A DNA stretch of 64,000 nt from an uncultured Flavobacteriaceae bacterium. GTDB lineage: Bacteria; Bacteroidota; Bacteroidia; Flavobacteriales; Flavobacteriaceae. Below are positions 24,930 to 31,943 of this stretch, piece by piece. The position numbers were made by a program, and so were the translations under genes. The notes under the pieces are model-generated. The model was given only the letters and a program-made list of their open reading frames with translations. It was not told the DNA's origin and searched no databases. The stretch's first letter is position 1. Each line of letters starts with the position of its first letter. The stretch lies in assembly GCA_947493535.1 (NCBI GenBank), contig CANLRK010000003.1:248001-312000 (forward strand), written 5' to 3'.

Positions 24930-26177
24930 ATGAGAGCCGAAATTATTACCATTGGTGATGAAATTCTAATAGGACAAATTGTCGACACTAATTCTGAATT
25001 TATAGCTAAAGAGCTTAATAAAATAGGGGTTTCTGTTTATCAAATTTCTTCAATACAAGATAATGAAACACATATTACAAACGCTATTAAAGAAGCAGAG
25101 TCGCGTGCTGATATTATTATAATTACAGGTGGGTTAGGACCAACAAAAGATGACGTAACAAAACATACTTTATGTGCTTATTTTGACGATGTTTTAGAGC
25201 AAAATGATACGGTTTTAGAGCATGTAATTAATTTGTTGACACATAAAAATATACCTGTTTCAAATATAAACAAGCAACAAGCCTTAGTGCCTTCAAAAGC
25301 ACAAGTGTTATATAATGGGTATGGTACAGCACCTGGGATGTATTTTACAAAAGATACTAAAACAATTATTTCTCTACCAGGGGTACCTTACGAAATGAAA
25401 TCAATTTTAGCAAATGAGGTCATTCCTAAATTAGTTAAAAGGTATAAAACTCCTCATATTTTACATAAAACAATAATAACACAAGGACTTCCTGAAAGTG
25501 TTTTGGCTACTACTATATCAGATTGGGAAATTCAATTACCTAAGCATGTTAAGCTTGCGTATTTACCAAGTGTCAATGTAGTGAAATTACGACTGTCTGC
25601 TATTGGAAACAATAAAACAGTTTTAGTGCAACAAATTGAAAAAGAGGTGAATAAAGTGTTACAGATAATAGGGGATGATGTAATCGGTTTTGATGAGGAT
25701 TCGCCAGAGCTTGCAATAAAGAGAATGCTTTTGGATCAACAAAAAACATTAGCTTTGGCTGAGAGTTGTACTGGAGGAGCAATTGCCGCAACTATTACTC
25801 AGCAAGAAGGAGTTTCTGGATTTTTTAAAGGAGGTATGGTAACTTATCAAACAGAAACTAAAACATCTATGTTAGGAATTTCAAAAGAAATTATTGAAGA
25901 GAACTCAGTAGTAAGCGAAACCGTCGCTCATCAGATGGCTTTAAAAGTTCAGCAAAAGTTTAAATCTGATTACGCTATAGCAACAACAGGTAATGCTGGG
26001 CCAACTAAAGGCGATTCTGATGCTGATATTGGTACGGTATATATAGCTGTAGCTACACCTGATAAAGTAGTAGTGCAAGACTTTAATTTTGGAACGGATA
26101 GAGAAAGGGTTATTGAGCGAGCAAAGAACAAGGCTTTTGAGATGTTGCGTAAAGAATTATTGACTACACAAGTATAG
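24930..26177 (+). CDS. cinA: CinA family protein (MoCF-like domain plus NMN amidohydrolase domain)
   Basis: A 415-aa CinA. The N-terminal MoeA/MogA-like domain (1-~170) has 'AEIITIGDEILIGQIVDTNSEFIAKEL' and 'IIITGGLGPTKDDVTK'; the C-terminal domain (about 255-415) is the PncC-type nicotinamide mononucleotide amidohydrolase with 'LALAESCTGGAIAATITQQEGVSGFFKGGMVTY' and 'IATTGNAGPTKGDSDADIGTVYIA'. It thus points to pyridine nucleotide salvage. Full length for the family. Last gene of the operon; no good terminator is seen before rpmB, though a weak TTTTACT/AGTAAAA pair spans 26190-26225. Confidence 0.95.
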   Translation: MRAEIITIGDEILIGQIVDTNSEFIAKELNKIGVSVYQISSIQDNETHITNAIKEAESRADIIIITGGLGPTKDDVTKHTLCAYFDDVLEQNDTVLEHVINLLTHKNIPVSNINKQQALVPSKAQVLYNGYGTAPGMYFTKDTKTIISLPGVPYEMKSILANEVIPKLVKRYKTPHILHKTIITQGLPESVLATTISDWEIQLPKHVKLAYLPSVNVVKLRLSAIGNNKTVLVQQIEKEVNKVLQIIGDDVIGFDEDSPELAIKRMLLDQQKTLALAESCTGGAIAATITQQEGVSGFFKGGMVTYQTETKTSMLGISKEIIEENSVVSETVAHQMALKVQQKFKSDYAIATTGNAGPTKGDSDADIGTVYIAVATPDKVVVQDFNFGTDRERVIERAKNKAFEMLRKELLTTQV

Positions 26178-26257
26178 TGTTTTGTAGCGTTTTACTTTGT
26201 TTAAGCAAATAAAATAGAGTAAAAGAAAAAATACTTAAAATATTTTAGAAATTTTCT

Positions 26258-26288
26258 TTGTGTAATTGAAGAAAAGACTTAAATTTGC
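26258..26288 (+). promoter_or_regulatory. Promoter of rpmB-rpmG-DUF4295
   Basis: TTTG (26258-26261), 19 nt, TAAATTTG (26281-26288): a full consensus Bacteroidota promoter, 33 nt before the rpmB start. Confidence 0.88.
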
Positions 26289-26320
26289 ACCTCGTTTAGA
26301 AATAACTAAAGAAAGTAGAA

Positions 26321-26560
26321 ATGTCAAGAGTTTGTGAACTTACTGGAAAAAAAGCAATGGTTGGGAATAATGTTTCTCACGCATTGAATAGAACAAAGCG
26401 TAAATTTAACGCTAATTTAATTAAGAAGCGTTTTTATATTCCAGAAGAGGATAAGTGGATTACATTAAAAGTTTCTGCTGCTGCATTAAAAACTATCAAC
26501 AAAAAAGGTATTGCTGCAGTGCTTAAAGATGCTAGAGCAAAAGGGTTTTTGAACAAGTAG
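26321..26560 (+). CDS. rpmB: 50S ribosomal protein L28
   Basis: A 79-aa basic ribosomal protein. It starts '[29 protein letters not shown]', typical of bacterial L28, and has the Bacteroidota C-terminus '[17 protein letters not shown]'. It opens the rpmB-rpmG-DUF4295 operon under a consensus promoter. Confidence 0.98.
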   Translation: MSRVCELTGKKAMVGNNVSHALNRTKRKFNANLIKKRFYIPEEDKWITLKVSAAALKTINKKGIAAVLKDARAKGFLNK

Positions 26561-26585
26561 TTTAAAGTTTTAAAAGACAAGAGAA

Positions 26586-26768
26586 ATGGCAAAGAAAGGT
26601 AATAGAATCCAGGTAATTTTAGAATGTACAGAACACAAAGCTTCAGGACAAGCTGGAACTTCAAGGTACATTACAACAAAAAATAAAAAGAACACTCCAG
26701 ATAGATTAGAGATAAAGAAATTTAACCCTATCTTAAAAAGGATGACTGTTCATAAAGAAATTAAATAA
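26586..26768 (+). CDS. rpmG: 50S ribosomal protein L33
   Basis: A 60-aa L33 with '[21 protein letters not shown]' and '[34 protein letters not shown]'. It has one cysteine (Cys14) only, so it is a form without the full zinc-binding CxxC pairs. It lies 25 nt after rpmB and 8 nt before the small DUF4295 gene, in one operon. Confidence 0.98.
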   Translation: MAKKGNRIQVILECTEHKASGQAGTSRYITTKNKKNTPDRLEIKKFNPILKRMTVHKEIK

Positions 26769-26776
26769 ATTTAGTC

Positions 26777-26929
26777 ATGGCAAAGAAATCAGTAGCAACG
26801 TTACAAACAGGATCTAAAAGATTAAGTAAGGCAGTTAAAATGGTGAAGTCTCCTAAAACAGGAGCGTATACTTTTGTCGAGGCTGTAATGCAACCAGAAT
26901 TAGTTAAAGACTGGTTAGCTAAAAAATAA
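26777..26929 (+). CDS. DUF4295 family protein (50 aa), missed by the ORF track
   Basis: A 50-codon gene from ATG 26777 to TAA 26929, giving a very basic protein: 'MAKKSVATLQTGSKRLSKAV' ... 'GAYTFVEAVMQPELVKDWLA' ending KK. I recognise it as DUF4295, a family found next to rpmG in Bacteroidota. Size, charge and position suggest a ribosome-associated protein, which is inference. It is 8 nt after rpmG and ends just before a strong terminator, so it completes the L28-L33 operon. Confidence 0.93.
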   Translation: MAKKSVATLQTGSKRLSKAVKMVKSPKTGAYTFVEAVMQPELVKDWLAKK

Positions 26930-26952
26930 TTTTTTAGTTATTATACATAGTT

Positions 26953-26985
26953 AAGCTACTTTCTATTTTAAGAAAGTAGCTTTTT
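26953..26985 (+). terminator. Terminator of the rpmB-rpmG-DUF4295 operon
   Basis: AAGCTACTTTCT-atttta-AGAAAGTAGCTT followed by TTT; 12-bp stem, 24 nt after the DUF4295 stop. Confidence 0.92.
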
Positions 26986-27035
26986 GTGTTTACTGACAAT
27001 ATTTCATTAATCATTTTTTGGCTACCTTTTTGGTA

Positions 27036-27043
27036 TACATTTG
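27036..27043 (+). promoter_or_regulatory. -7 element of ftsY
   Basis: TACATTTG, perfect TAnnTTTG, 20 nt before the ftsY ATG; TTTTTTG upstream ends 15 nt before it (short spacing). Confidence 0.65.
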
Positions 27044-27062
27044 TTGTTATAAAAAATAAAGT

Positions 27063-28016
27063 ATGAGTTTTTTTAAAAAGATATTTTCTAAAGAGAAAAA
27101 AGAAACTTTAGATAAAGGGTTAGAGAAAACAAAAACTTCTTTTCTATCTAAGTTAAGTAAAGCTGTCGCTGGAAAATCTAAGGTAGATGATGATGTGTTA
27201 GATAACCTAGAAGAGGTTTTAGTATCAAGTGATGTTGGTGTTAACACAACACTTAAAGTAATTGATCGTATTGAAGCTCGTATAGCAAAGGACAAATATT
27301 TGGGTACAGAAGAACTCAATAAAATTTTGCGAGAAGAAATAGCAGCGCTATTATCAGAAACAAATTCAGGAGAAGATAAAGACTTTAGTGTACCCGCAAC
27401 CAAGAAACCTTACGTGTTAATGGTGGTAGGGGTAAATGGAGTAGGTAAAACTACAACCATAGGTAAATTAGCATATCAATTTAAAAATCAAGGTTTAAAA
27501 GTAGTTTTAGGAGCGGCGGATACTTTTAGAGCTGCTGCCATTGATCAATTGCAAGTGTGGGCAGATAGAGTAGATGTACCTATTGTAAAACAAGCTATGG
27601 GAAGTGATCCTGCTTCAGTTGCTTTTGATACTTTAGAGTCTGGAGTTGCTCAAGATGCTGATGTAATTATTATTGATACAGCGGGAAGATTGCATAATAA
27701 AGTTAACTTAATGAATGAGCTAACTAAAATTAAGCGAGTAATGCAAAAAGTAGTAGGTGATGCTCCACACGATGTTTTATTGGTGTTAGACGGTTCTACA
27801 GGACAAAATGCTTTTGAACAAGCAAAGCAGTTTACAGCTGCTACAGAGGTTACTTCATTAGCTGTTACAAAATTAGATGGTACTGCTAAAGGTGGTGTGG
27901 TAATTGGAATTTCTGACCAATTTCAAATACCGGTTAAATATATTGGAGTTGGTGAAGGAATTGACGATTTACAAGTGTTTAATAAGTATGAGTTTGTCGA
28001 TTCATTTTTTAAATAA
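27063..28016 (+). CDS. ftsY: Signal recognition particle receptor FtsY
   Basis: A 317-aa SRP-type GTPase that docks SRP-ribosome complexes at the inner membrane. The N-terminal helical N domain (about 1-90, Lys-rich, no long acidic A domain) precedes the G domain with 'VVGVNGVGKTTTIGKLAYQF' (P-loop), 'AADTFRAAAIDQLQVW', 'IIDTAGRLHNKVNLM' and 'VTKLDGTAKGGVVIG'. Length is standard for a short FtsY. It sits after the L28-L33-DUF4295 operon with its own -7 element and ends at a bidirectional terminator. Confidence 0.98.
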   Translation: MSFFKKIFSKEKKETLDKGLEKTKTSFLSKLSKAVAGKSKVDDDVLDNLEEVLVSSDVGVNTTLKVIDRIEARIAKDKYLGTEELNKILREEIAALLSETNSGEDKDFSVPATKKPYVLMVVGVNGVGKTTTIGKLAYQFKNQGLKVVLGAADTFRAAAIDQLQVWADRVDVPIVKQAMGSDPASVAFDTLESGVAQDADVIIIDTAGRLHNKVNLMNELTKIKRVMQKVVGDAPHDVLLVLDGSTGQNAFEQAKQFTAATEVTSLAVTKLDGTAKGGVVIGISDQFQIPVKYIGVGEGIDDLQVFNKYEFVDSFFK

Positions 28017-28030
28017 ATAAAGGAAATGAT

Positions 28031-28061
28031 AAAAAAAGAGTACAGATTGTACTCTTTTTTT
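28031..28061. terminator. Bidirectional terminator, ftsY / DUF3052-like gene
   Basis: AAAAAAAGAGTAC-agatt-GTACTCTTTTTTT, 13-bp stem; it overlaps the stop codon of the minus-strand gene. Confidence 0.92.
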
Positions 28062-28440
28062 ATGCTTCTATTTTTTTAAGTTTTATAGCGTTCCAACTTG
28101 TGTTTACGTTTATTTGTCGGGTGGGTTGTAACCGGTATTCTCCTAAAAAATCCCAATCAAACTCAATGTGTAAATTAGCCAGTTCTTTTTTAGTAATGCC
28201 AATAGGATAAATAATCCATAAAGTAGAAGAGTCTTGCAATCTAGGGAAAAGAGTAAGCATCTGATCCATAAAGCAACTCTTAGTTTTTACAAAAATTAAC
28301 GCACACTCTACGTAAGAGGTTTTTAATAAAGATTCTGAAAATTTACTTCCTTTAAAAACAACATCAAAGGTTGAGGGTTTGTTTAATACATAAACCTCAT
28401 CAAATTTATTGAGTTTAAATCTGTCAATTAATGTGTCCAT
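28060..28440 (-). CDS. Small cytosolic protein resembling DUF3052
   Basis: About 126 aa starting at 'MDTLIDRFKL'; the ORF-track extension to 28479 (hydrophobic 'IIVIIAFLYLYN') runs through a -7-like element (TATCTTTA, 28445-28452) and is probably not translated. The order 'VYVLNKPSTFD...ECALIFVKTKSCFMDQM...DSSTLWIIYPIG...DWDFLGEYRLQPTRQINVNTSWNAIKLKK' follows the DUF3052 pattern (a C-terminal tryptophan segment after 'Lqp...q..v...Wsa'). No function is established. Single gene, convergent with ftsY. The -7 element is so close to the start that the mRNA could be leaderless. Confidence 0.65.
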   Translation of the reverse strand: MDTLIDRFKLNKFDEVYVLNKPSTFDVVFKGSKFSESLLKTSYVECALIFVKTKSCFMDQMLTLFPRLQDSSTLWIIYPIGITKKELANLHIEFDWDFLGEYRLQPTRQINVNTSWNAIKLKKIEA

Positions 28441-28585
28441 ATTATAAAGATACAAAAAAGCAATTATAACTATTATCAATTTGGCATACAGTTTGAATAT
28501 ATTTAAATGTATTGTTTATGAGGACATTAGAAGAAAATGCAATTCTAAAGATAGTATCACAATACCCCAAATCTTATTTAAAACA

Positions 28586-28621
28586 AAAACTCCCGATTTA
28601 ATTAGTTAAATCGGGAGTTTT
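28586..28621 (-). terminator. Terminator of htpG
   Basis: AAAACTCCCGATTTA-attag-TTAAATCGGGAGTTTT, about 17-bp stem, 22 nt after the htpG stop; T residues follow on both strands. Confidence 0.9.
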
Positions 28622-28642
28622 ACTTTTTTATTGAATTTGCAA

Positions 28643-30523
28643 TTATTTAATCATTTGGTAACTACGACTTATGAAGTTGGTTAATTCCTCACCAGTAAGT
28701 AGCCCTTGAGATAAACGTGCTAAATCTAAACTTTGTTTGATTAAAGTTTCTTTCTTTTCAGTTTCTTTTTCATTTAAGATATCGGCAACTAAGGGATGAT
28801 TTGTATTTACAATTAAGTTATACATTTCAGGGAAATTACCAAACATTCCGTTACCACCAGTTTGTTGCATTTCTTTCATACGACGCATAAATTCTGGTTG
28901 TGTTATCATGAAAGGAGTAGCGTCCGAAGACATCGCTTCTAGTTGAACGGTGTACTTTTCTTTAGGAACAACAGTTTCAAGAGCAGTTTTTAGGTTTTCT
29001 TTTTCATCGTCAGATAATTTAGAAATTTGAGTGTCATCTTTCTTGATTAAATTGTCAATATGATCACCGTCAACACGAGTAAAAGTAATGTTTTCTTTTT
29101 CAGTTTCTAGTTTCTGGATTAAATGTGATACAATAGGAGAATCTAATAAAACTACTTGGTATCCTTTATCTTCAGCAGCTTTAATATAACTGTGTTGCTC
29201 TTCTTTATTTGAGGTGTATAATACTACTGTTTTACCGTCTTTATCGGTTTGAGTATCTTTAATAGCCGCAGTTAGCTCTTCAAAAGTGAAGTATTTTCCA
29301 TCTACTGTTGGATACAAAGCAAATTTATCGGCCTTTTCAAAAAACTTAGGCTCCGATAACATACCGTATTCAATAACAATTTTAATATCGTTCCATTTTG
29401 CTTCAAATTCTTCTCTGTTGCTCTTGTATAAAGAGTTTAATTTGTCAGCTACTTTACGTGTGATGTACGATGATATTTTCTTTACATTTCCATCTGCCTG
29501 TAAATAACTTCTTGACACGTTTAACGGTATGTCCTGAGAGTCAATTACTCCACGTAACATGGTTAAAAATTCTGGAACAATACCTTCTACGTTATCGGTA
29601 ACAAATACTTGATTTTGGTACAGCTGAATTCTGTCCTTTTGCATGTTGATATCGTTGGTCATTTTTGGGAAATATAAAATTCCTGTTAAATTAAACGGAT
29701 AATCAACATTTAAATGGATGTTGAATAAAGGTTCTTCAAACTGCATTGGGTACAATTCTCTATAAAAACCTTTGTAGTCTTCATCATTCAAATCAGCAGG
29801 TTGCTTAGTCCATGCTGGATTTGGATTATTGATAATGTTATCTACTTCTTGTGTTGGTGCTGGATCGTCTTCTTTTGCACCTTCTGGTTTTGGTAGGGTT
29901 TCCGTTTTTGTGCCAAATTTGATTGGTACAGGCATAAACTTATTGTATTTAGTTAATAAGCTAGAAATTCTACCTTCTTCTAAAAACTCTAAAGAGTCTT
30001 CAGCAATGTGTAAAATAATTTCAGTACCTCTATCAGCTTTGTCATGAGCTTCTAAAGTAAATTCAGGAGATCCGTCACATGTCCAATGAGCGGCTGGCTC
30101 ATCTTTATGTGATTTGGTAATGATTTCTACTTTTTCAGCAACCATGAAAGCAGAGTAGAATCCTAATCCGAAATGCCCTATAATTCCTGCATCTTCTACT
30201 TTATCTTTGTATTGCTCTAAAAATTCATTAGCACCAGAAAAAGCTACTTGGTTAATATATTTTTCAACCTCTTCTGAAGTCATACCTAAACCTTGATCTA
30301 TAATATGAAGTTTCTTTCCTTCTTTATCAATTTTAACCTCAATAATAGGGGTTCCATACTCAGATTTAGACTCACCAATTTGAGTTAAATGTTTCAGTTT
30401 TAATGTAGCATCTGTTGCATTTGAAATTAATTCACGTAAAAATATTTCATGATCAGAATACAAGAACTTCTTAATTAAAGGAAAGATGTTTTCAACTGAT
30501 ACGTTAATATTACCTTTTGCCAT
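28643..30523 (-). CDS. htpG: Molecular chaperone HtpG (Hsp90)
   Basis: A 626-aa cytosolic Hsp90. The GHKL ATPase domain shows 'SDHEIFLRELISNATDATLKL' (catalytic Glu, Asn), 'IIDQGLGMTSEEVEKYI' and 'GHFGLGFYSAFMVAEKVEI'; the middle domain has 'LPLNVSRSYLQ'-type sequence ('IPLNVSRSYLQADG'), and the C-terminal dimer domain is present. The length is normal. Single gene with terminator. A TTG-N21-TTTATTTG promoter-like pair (-7 at 30568-30575, one mismatch) lies 45 nt upstream, with several TGACA/TGTCA words around it that I could not turn into a known operator. Confidence 0.98.
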   Translation of the reverse strand: MAKGNINVSVENIFPLIKKFLYSDHEIFLRELISNATDATLKLKHLTQIGESKSEYGTPIIEVKIDKEGKKLHIIDQGLGMTSEEVEKYINQVAFSGANEFLEQYKDKVEDAGIIGHFGLGFYSAFMVAEKVEIITKSHKDEPAAHWTCDGSPEFTLEAHDKADRGTEIILHIAEDSLEFLEEGRISSLLTKYNKFMPVPIKFGTKTETLPKPEGAKEDDPAPTQEVDNIINNPNPAWTKQPADLNDEDYKGFYRELYPMQFEEPLFNIHLNVDYPFNLTGILYFPKMTNDINMQKDRIQLYQNQVFVTDNVEGIVPEFLTMLRGVIDSQDIPLNVSRSYLQADGNVKKISSYITRKVADKLNSLYKSNREEFEAKWNDIKIVIEYGMLSEPKFFEKADKFALYPTVDGKYFTFEELTAAIKDTQTDKDGKTVVLYTSNKEEQHSYIKAAEDKGYQVVLLDSPIVSHLIQKLETEKENITFTRVDGDHIDNLIKKDDTQISKLSDDEKENLKTALETVVPKEKYTVQLEAMSSDATPFMITQPEFMRRMKEMQQTGGNGMFGNFPEMYNLIVNTNHPLVADILNEKETEKKETLIKQSLDLARLSQGLLTGEELTNFISRSYQMIK

Positions 30524-30680
30524 TTTAAATATATTTTTTATTAATTATTGTCTGTTACACTAACTGACAAATAAAGTACCAAGCTTTTTTTAATGTCAAG
30601 ATGTCATAAAAATTGACTAAGGGATATGTTTTGTCCTAATGTAAGATTTATTGTATTTTGCATTATACAAATTAAGAACT

Positions 30681-31691
30681 ATGTACAATTCAAAAATAAT
30701 CGGTTTAGGAAAGTATGTTCCTGATAATGTGGTAACCAATGATGATTTATCTAAAATGATGGATACTAATGATGAGTGGATTACCGAACGCACAGGAATA
30801 AAAGAGCGAAGATGGGTAAAAGAAGGTAGTGATGATACAACGGCTACTATGGGAGTTAAAGCCGCAAAGCAAGCCATAGAAAGAGCAGGAATAACAAAAG
30901 ATGAAATTGACTTTATTATTTTCGCTACGCTAAGTCCGGATTATTATTTTCCTGGTCCTGGTGTAATGGTGCAAAAAATGTTAGATATAAAAACAGTTGG
31001 AGCACTAGATGTACGTAATCAGTGTTCAGGTTTTGTTTATGCATTATCGGTAGCAGATAATTTTATAAAAACTGGAATGTATAAAAACATCCTTGTAATA
31101 GGATCGGAATTACATTCACATGGGTTAGATAAAACTACACGAGGAAGAGGTGTTTCGGTTATTTTTGGTGATGGTGCTGGAGCAGCTGTTGTTTCCCGAG
31201 AAGAAAATAATTCAAAAGGAATTCTATCAACACATTTACATTCACAAGGAGAGCATGCCGAAGAGTTAGCTTTAATTGCACCAGGAATGGGACAACGTTG
31301 GGTAAATGATATTATTGCCGATAATGACCCGAACGATGAAAGTTATTACCCGTACATGAACGGACAGTTTGTATTTAAAAATGCTGTAGTTCGTTTTTCT
31401 GAAGTAATTATGGAAGGGTTACAACAAAATAACTTAGGGAAAGAAGCTATAGACATGCTCATACCACACCAAGCAAATTTGCGTATAGCACAGTTTATAC
31501 AAAAGAAGTTTGGACTTACTGATAACCAAGTGTTTAATAATATTCAAAAATACGGAAACACCACGGCAGCCTCTATACCTATTGCACTAACCGAAGCGTG
31601 GGAAGAAGGGAAAATAAAAGATGGAGATACCGTTGTTTTGGCAGCCTTTGGTAGTGGATTTACCTGGGGTAGTGCTATTATAAAATGGTAG
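30681..31691 (+). CDS. 3-oxoacyl-ACP synthase III family protein (KAS III)
   Basis: A 336-aa thiolase-fold condensing enzyme. Catalytic triad by position in this start: Cys115 ('DVRNQCSGFVYAL'), His263 ('MLIPHQANLRIA') and Asn293 ('KYGNTTAASIP'); the N-terminal 'DEWITERTGIKERRW' is typical of the FabH group. It makes the first condensation of an acyl-CoA with malonyl-ACP or a related step. It stands alone, away from plsX/rpmF, so it may be a secondary paralogue and I give no symbol. The start 'MYNSKIIGLGKY' (30681) is preferred; the TTG at 30651 coincides with a promoter-like TATTTTG (30654-30660) 20 nt after a TTTTG. Confidence 0.93.
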   Translation: MYNSKIIGLGKYVPDNVVTNDDLSKMMDTNDEWITERTGIKERRWVKEGSDDTTATMGVKAAKQAIERAGITKDEIDFIIFATLSPDYYFPGPGVMVQKMLDIKTVGALDVRNQCSGFVYALSVADNFIKTGMYKNILVIGSELHSHGLDKTTRGRGVSVIFGDGAGAAVVSREENNSKGILSTHLHSQGEHAEELALIAPGMGQRWVNDIIADNDPNDESYYPYMNGQFVFKNAVVRFSEVIMEGLQQNNLGKEAIDMLIPHQANLRIAQFIQKKFGLTDNQVFNNIQKYGNTTAASIPIALTEAWEEGKIKDGDTVVLAAFGSGFTWGSAIIKW

Positions 31692-31705
31692 AAATATTAG
31701 CTAGG

Positions 31706-31755
31706 TAAAAAGTAAAAAAGCTCATAGTAATTACTGTGAGCTTTTTTTACTTTTC
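31706..31755 (+). terminator. Terminator of the KAS III gene
   Basis: AAAGTAAAAAAGCTCA...TGAGCTTTTTTTAC; long stem around the inner palindrome AGTAATTACT, 15 nt past the stop. Confidence 0.85.
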
Positions 31756-31884
31756 AATTGATATTAGGCTAACTTACAAGCTTAAGTGACTCCATTGTAA
31801 ATCATATAAAAGGAGGAGTGTATATTGCTCTCTTATAGAAAGATGTTTTTTTAGATGAACACAAAATATCACTTCAAAAAAAAA

Positions 31885-31911
31885 TCGAGCAATGTAACTT
31901 ACATTGCTCGA
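31885..31911 (-). terminator. Terminator of the TonB-dependent receptor gene
   Basis: TCGAGCAATGTAA-c-TTACATTGCTCGA, 13-bp inverted repeat followed by a long T-tract on the minus strand, 33 nt past the stop at 31944. The rest of 31756-31884 shows nothing I can name. Confidence 0.88.
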
Positions 31912-31943
31912 ACTTTTGTAGAATATTATTTGTAAATAAGGTA

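Noticed and set aside
30561-30613. Several TGACA/TGTCA words upstream of htpG
   Set aside because: Spacing is irregular and I could not match it to CIRCE or another known heat-shock operator.
30651-30680. N-terminal extension of the KAS III gene (TTG start)
   Set aside because: Promoter-like TATTTTG lies in the extension and the conserved protein begins at 'MYNSKIIGLGKY'.
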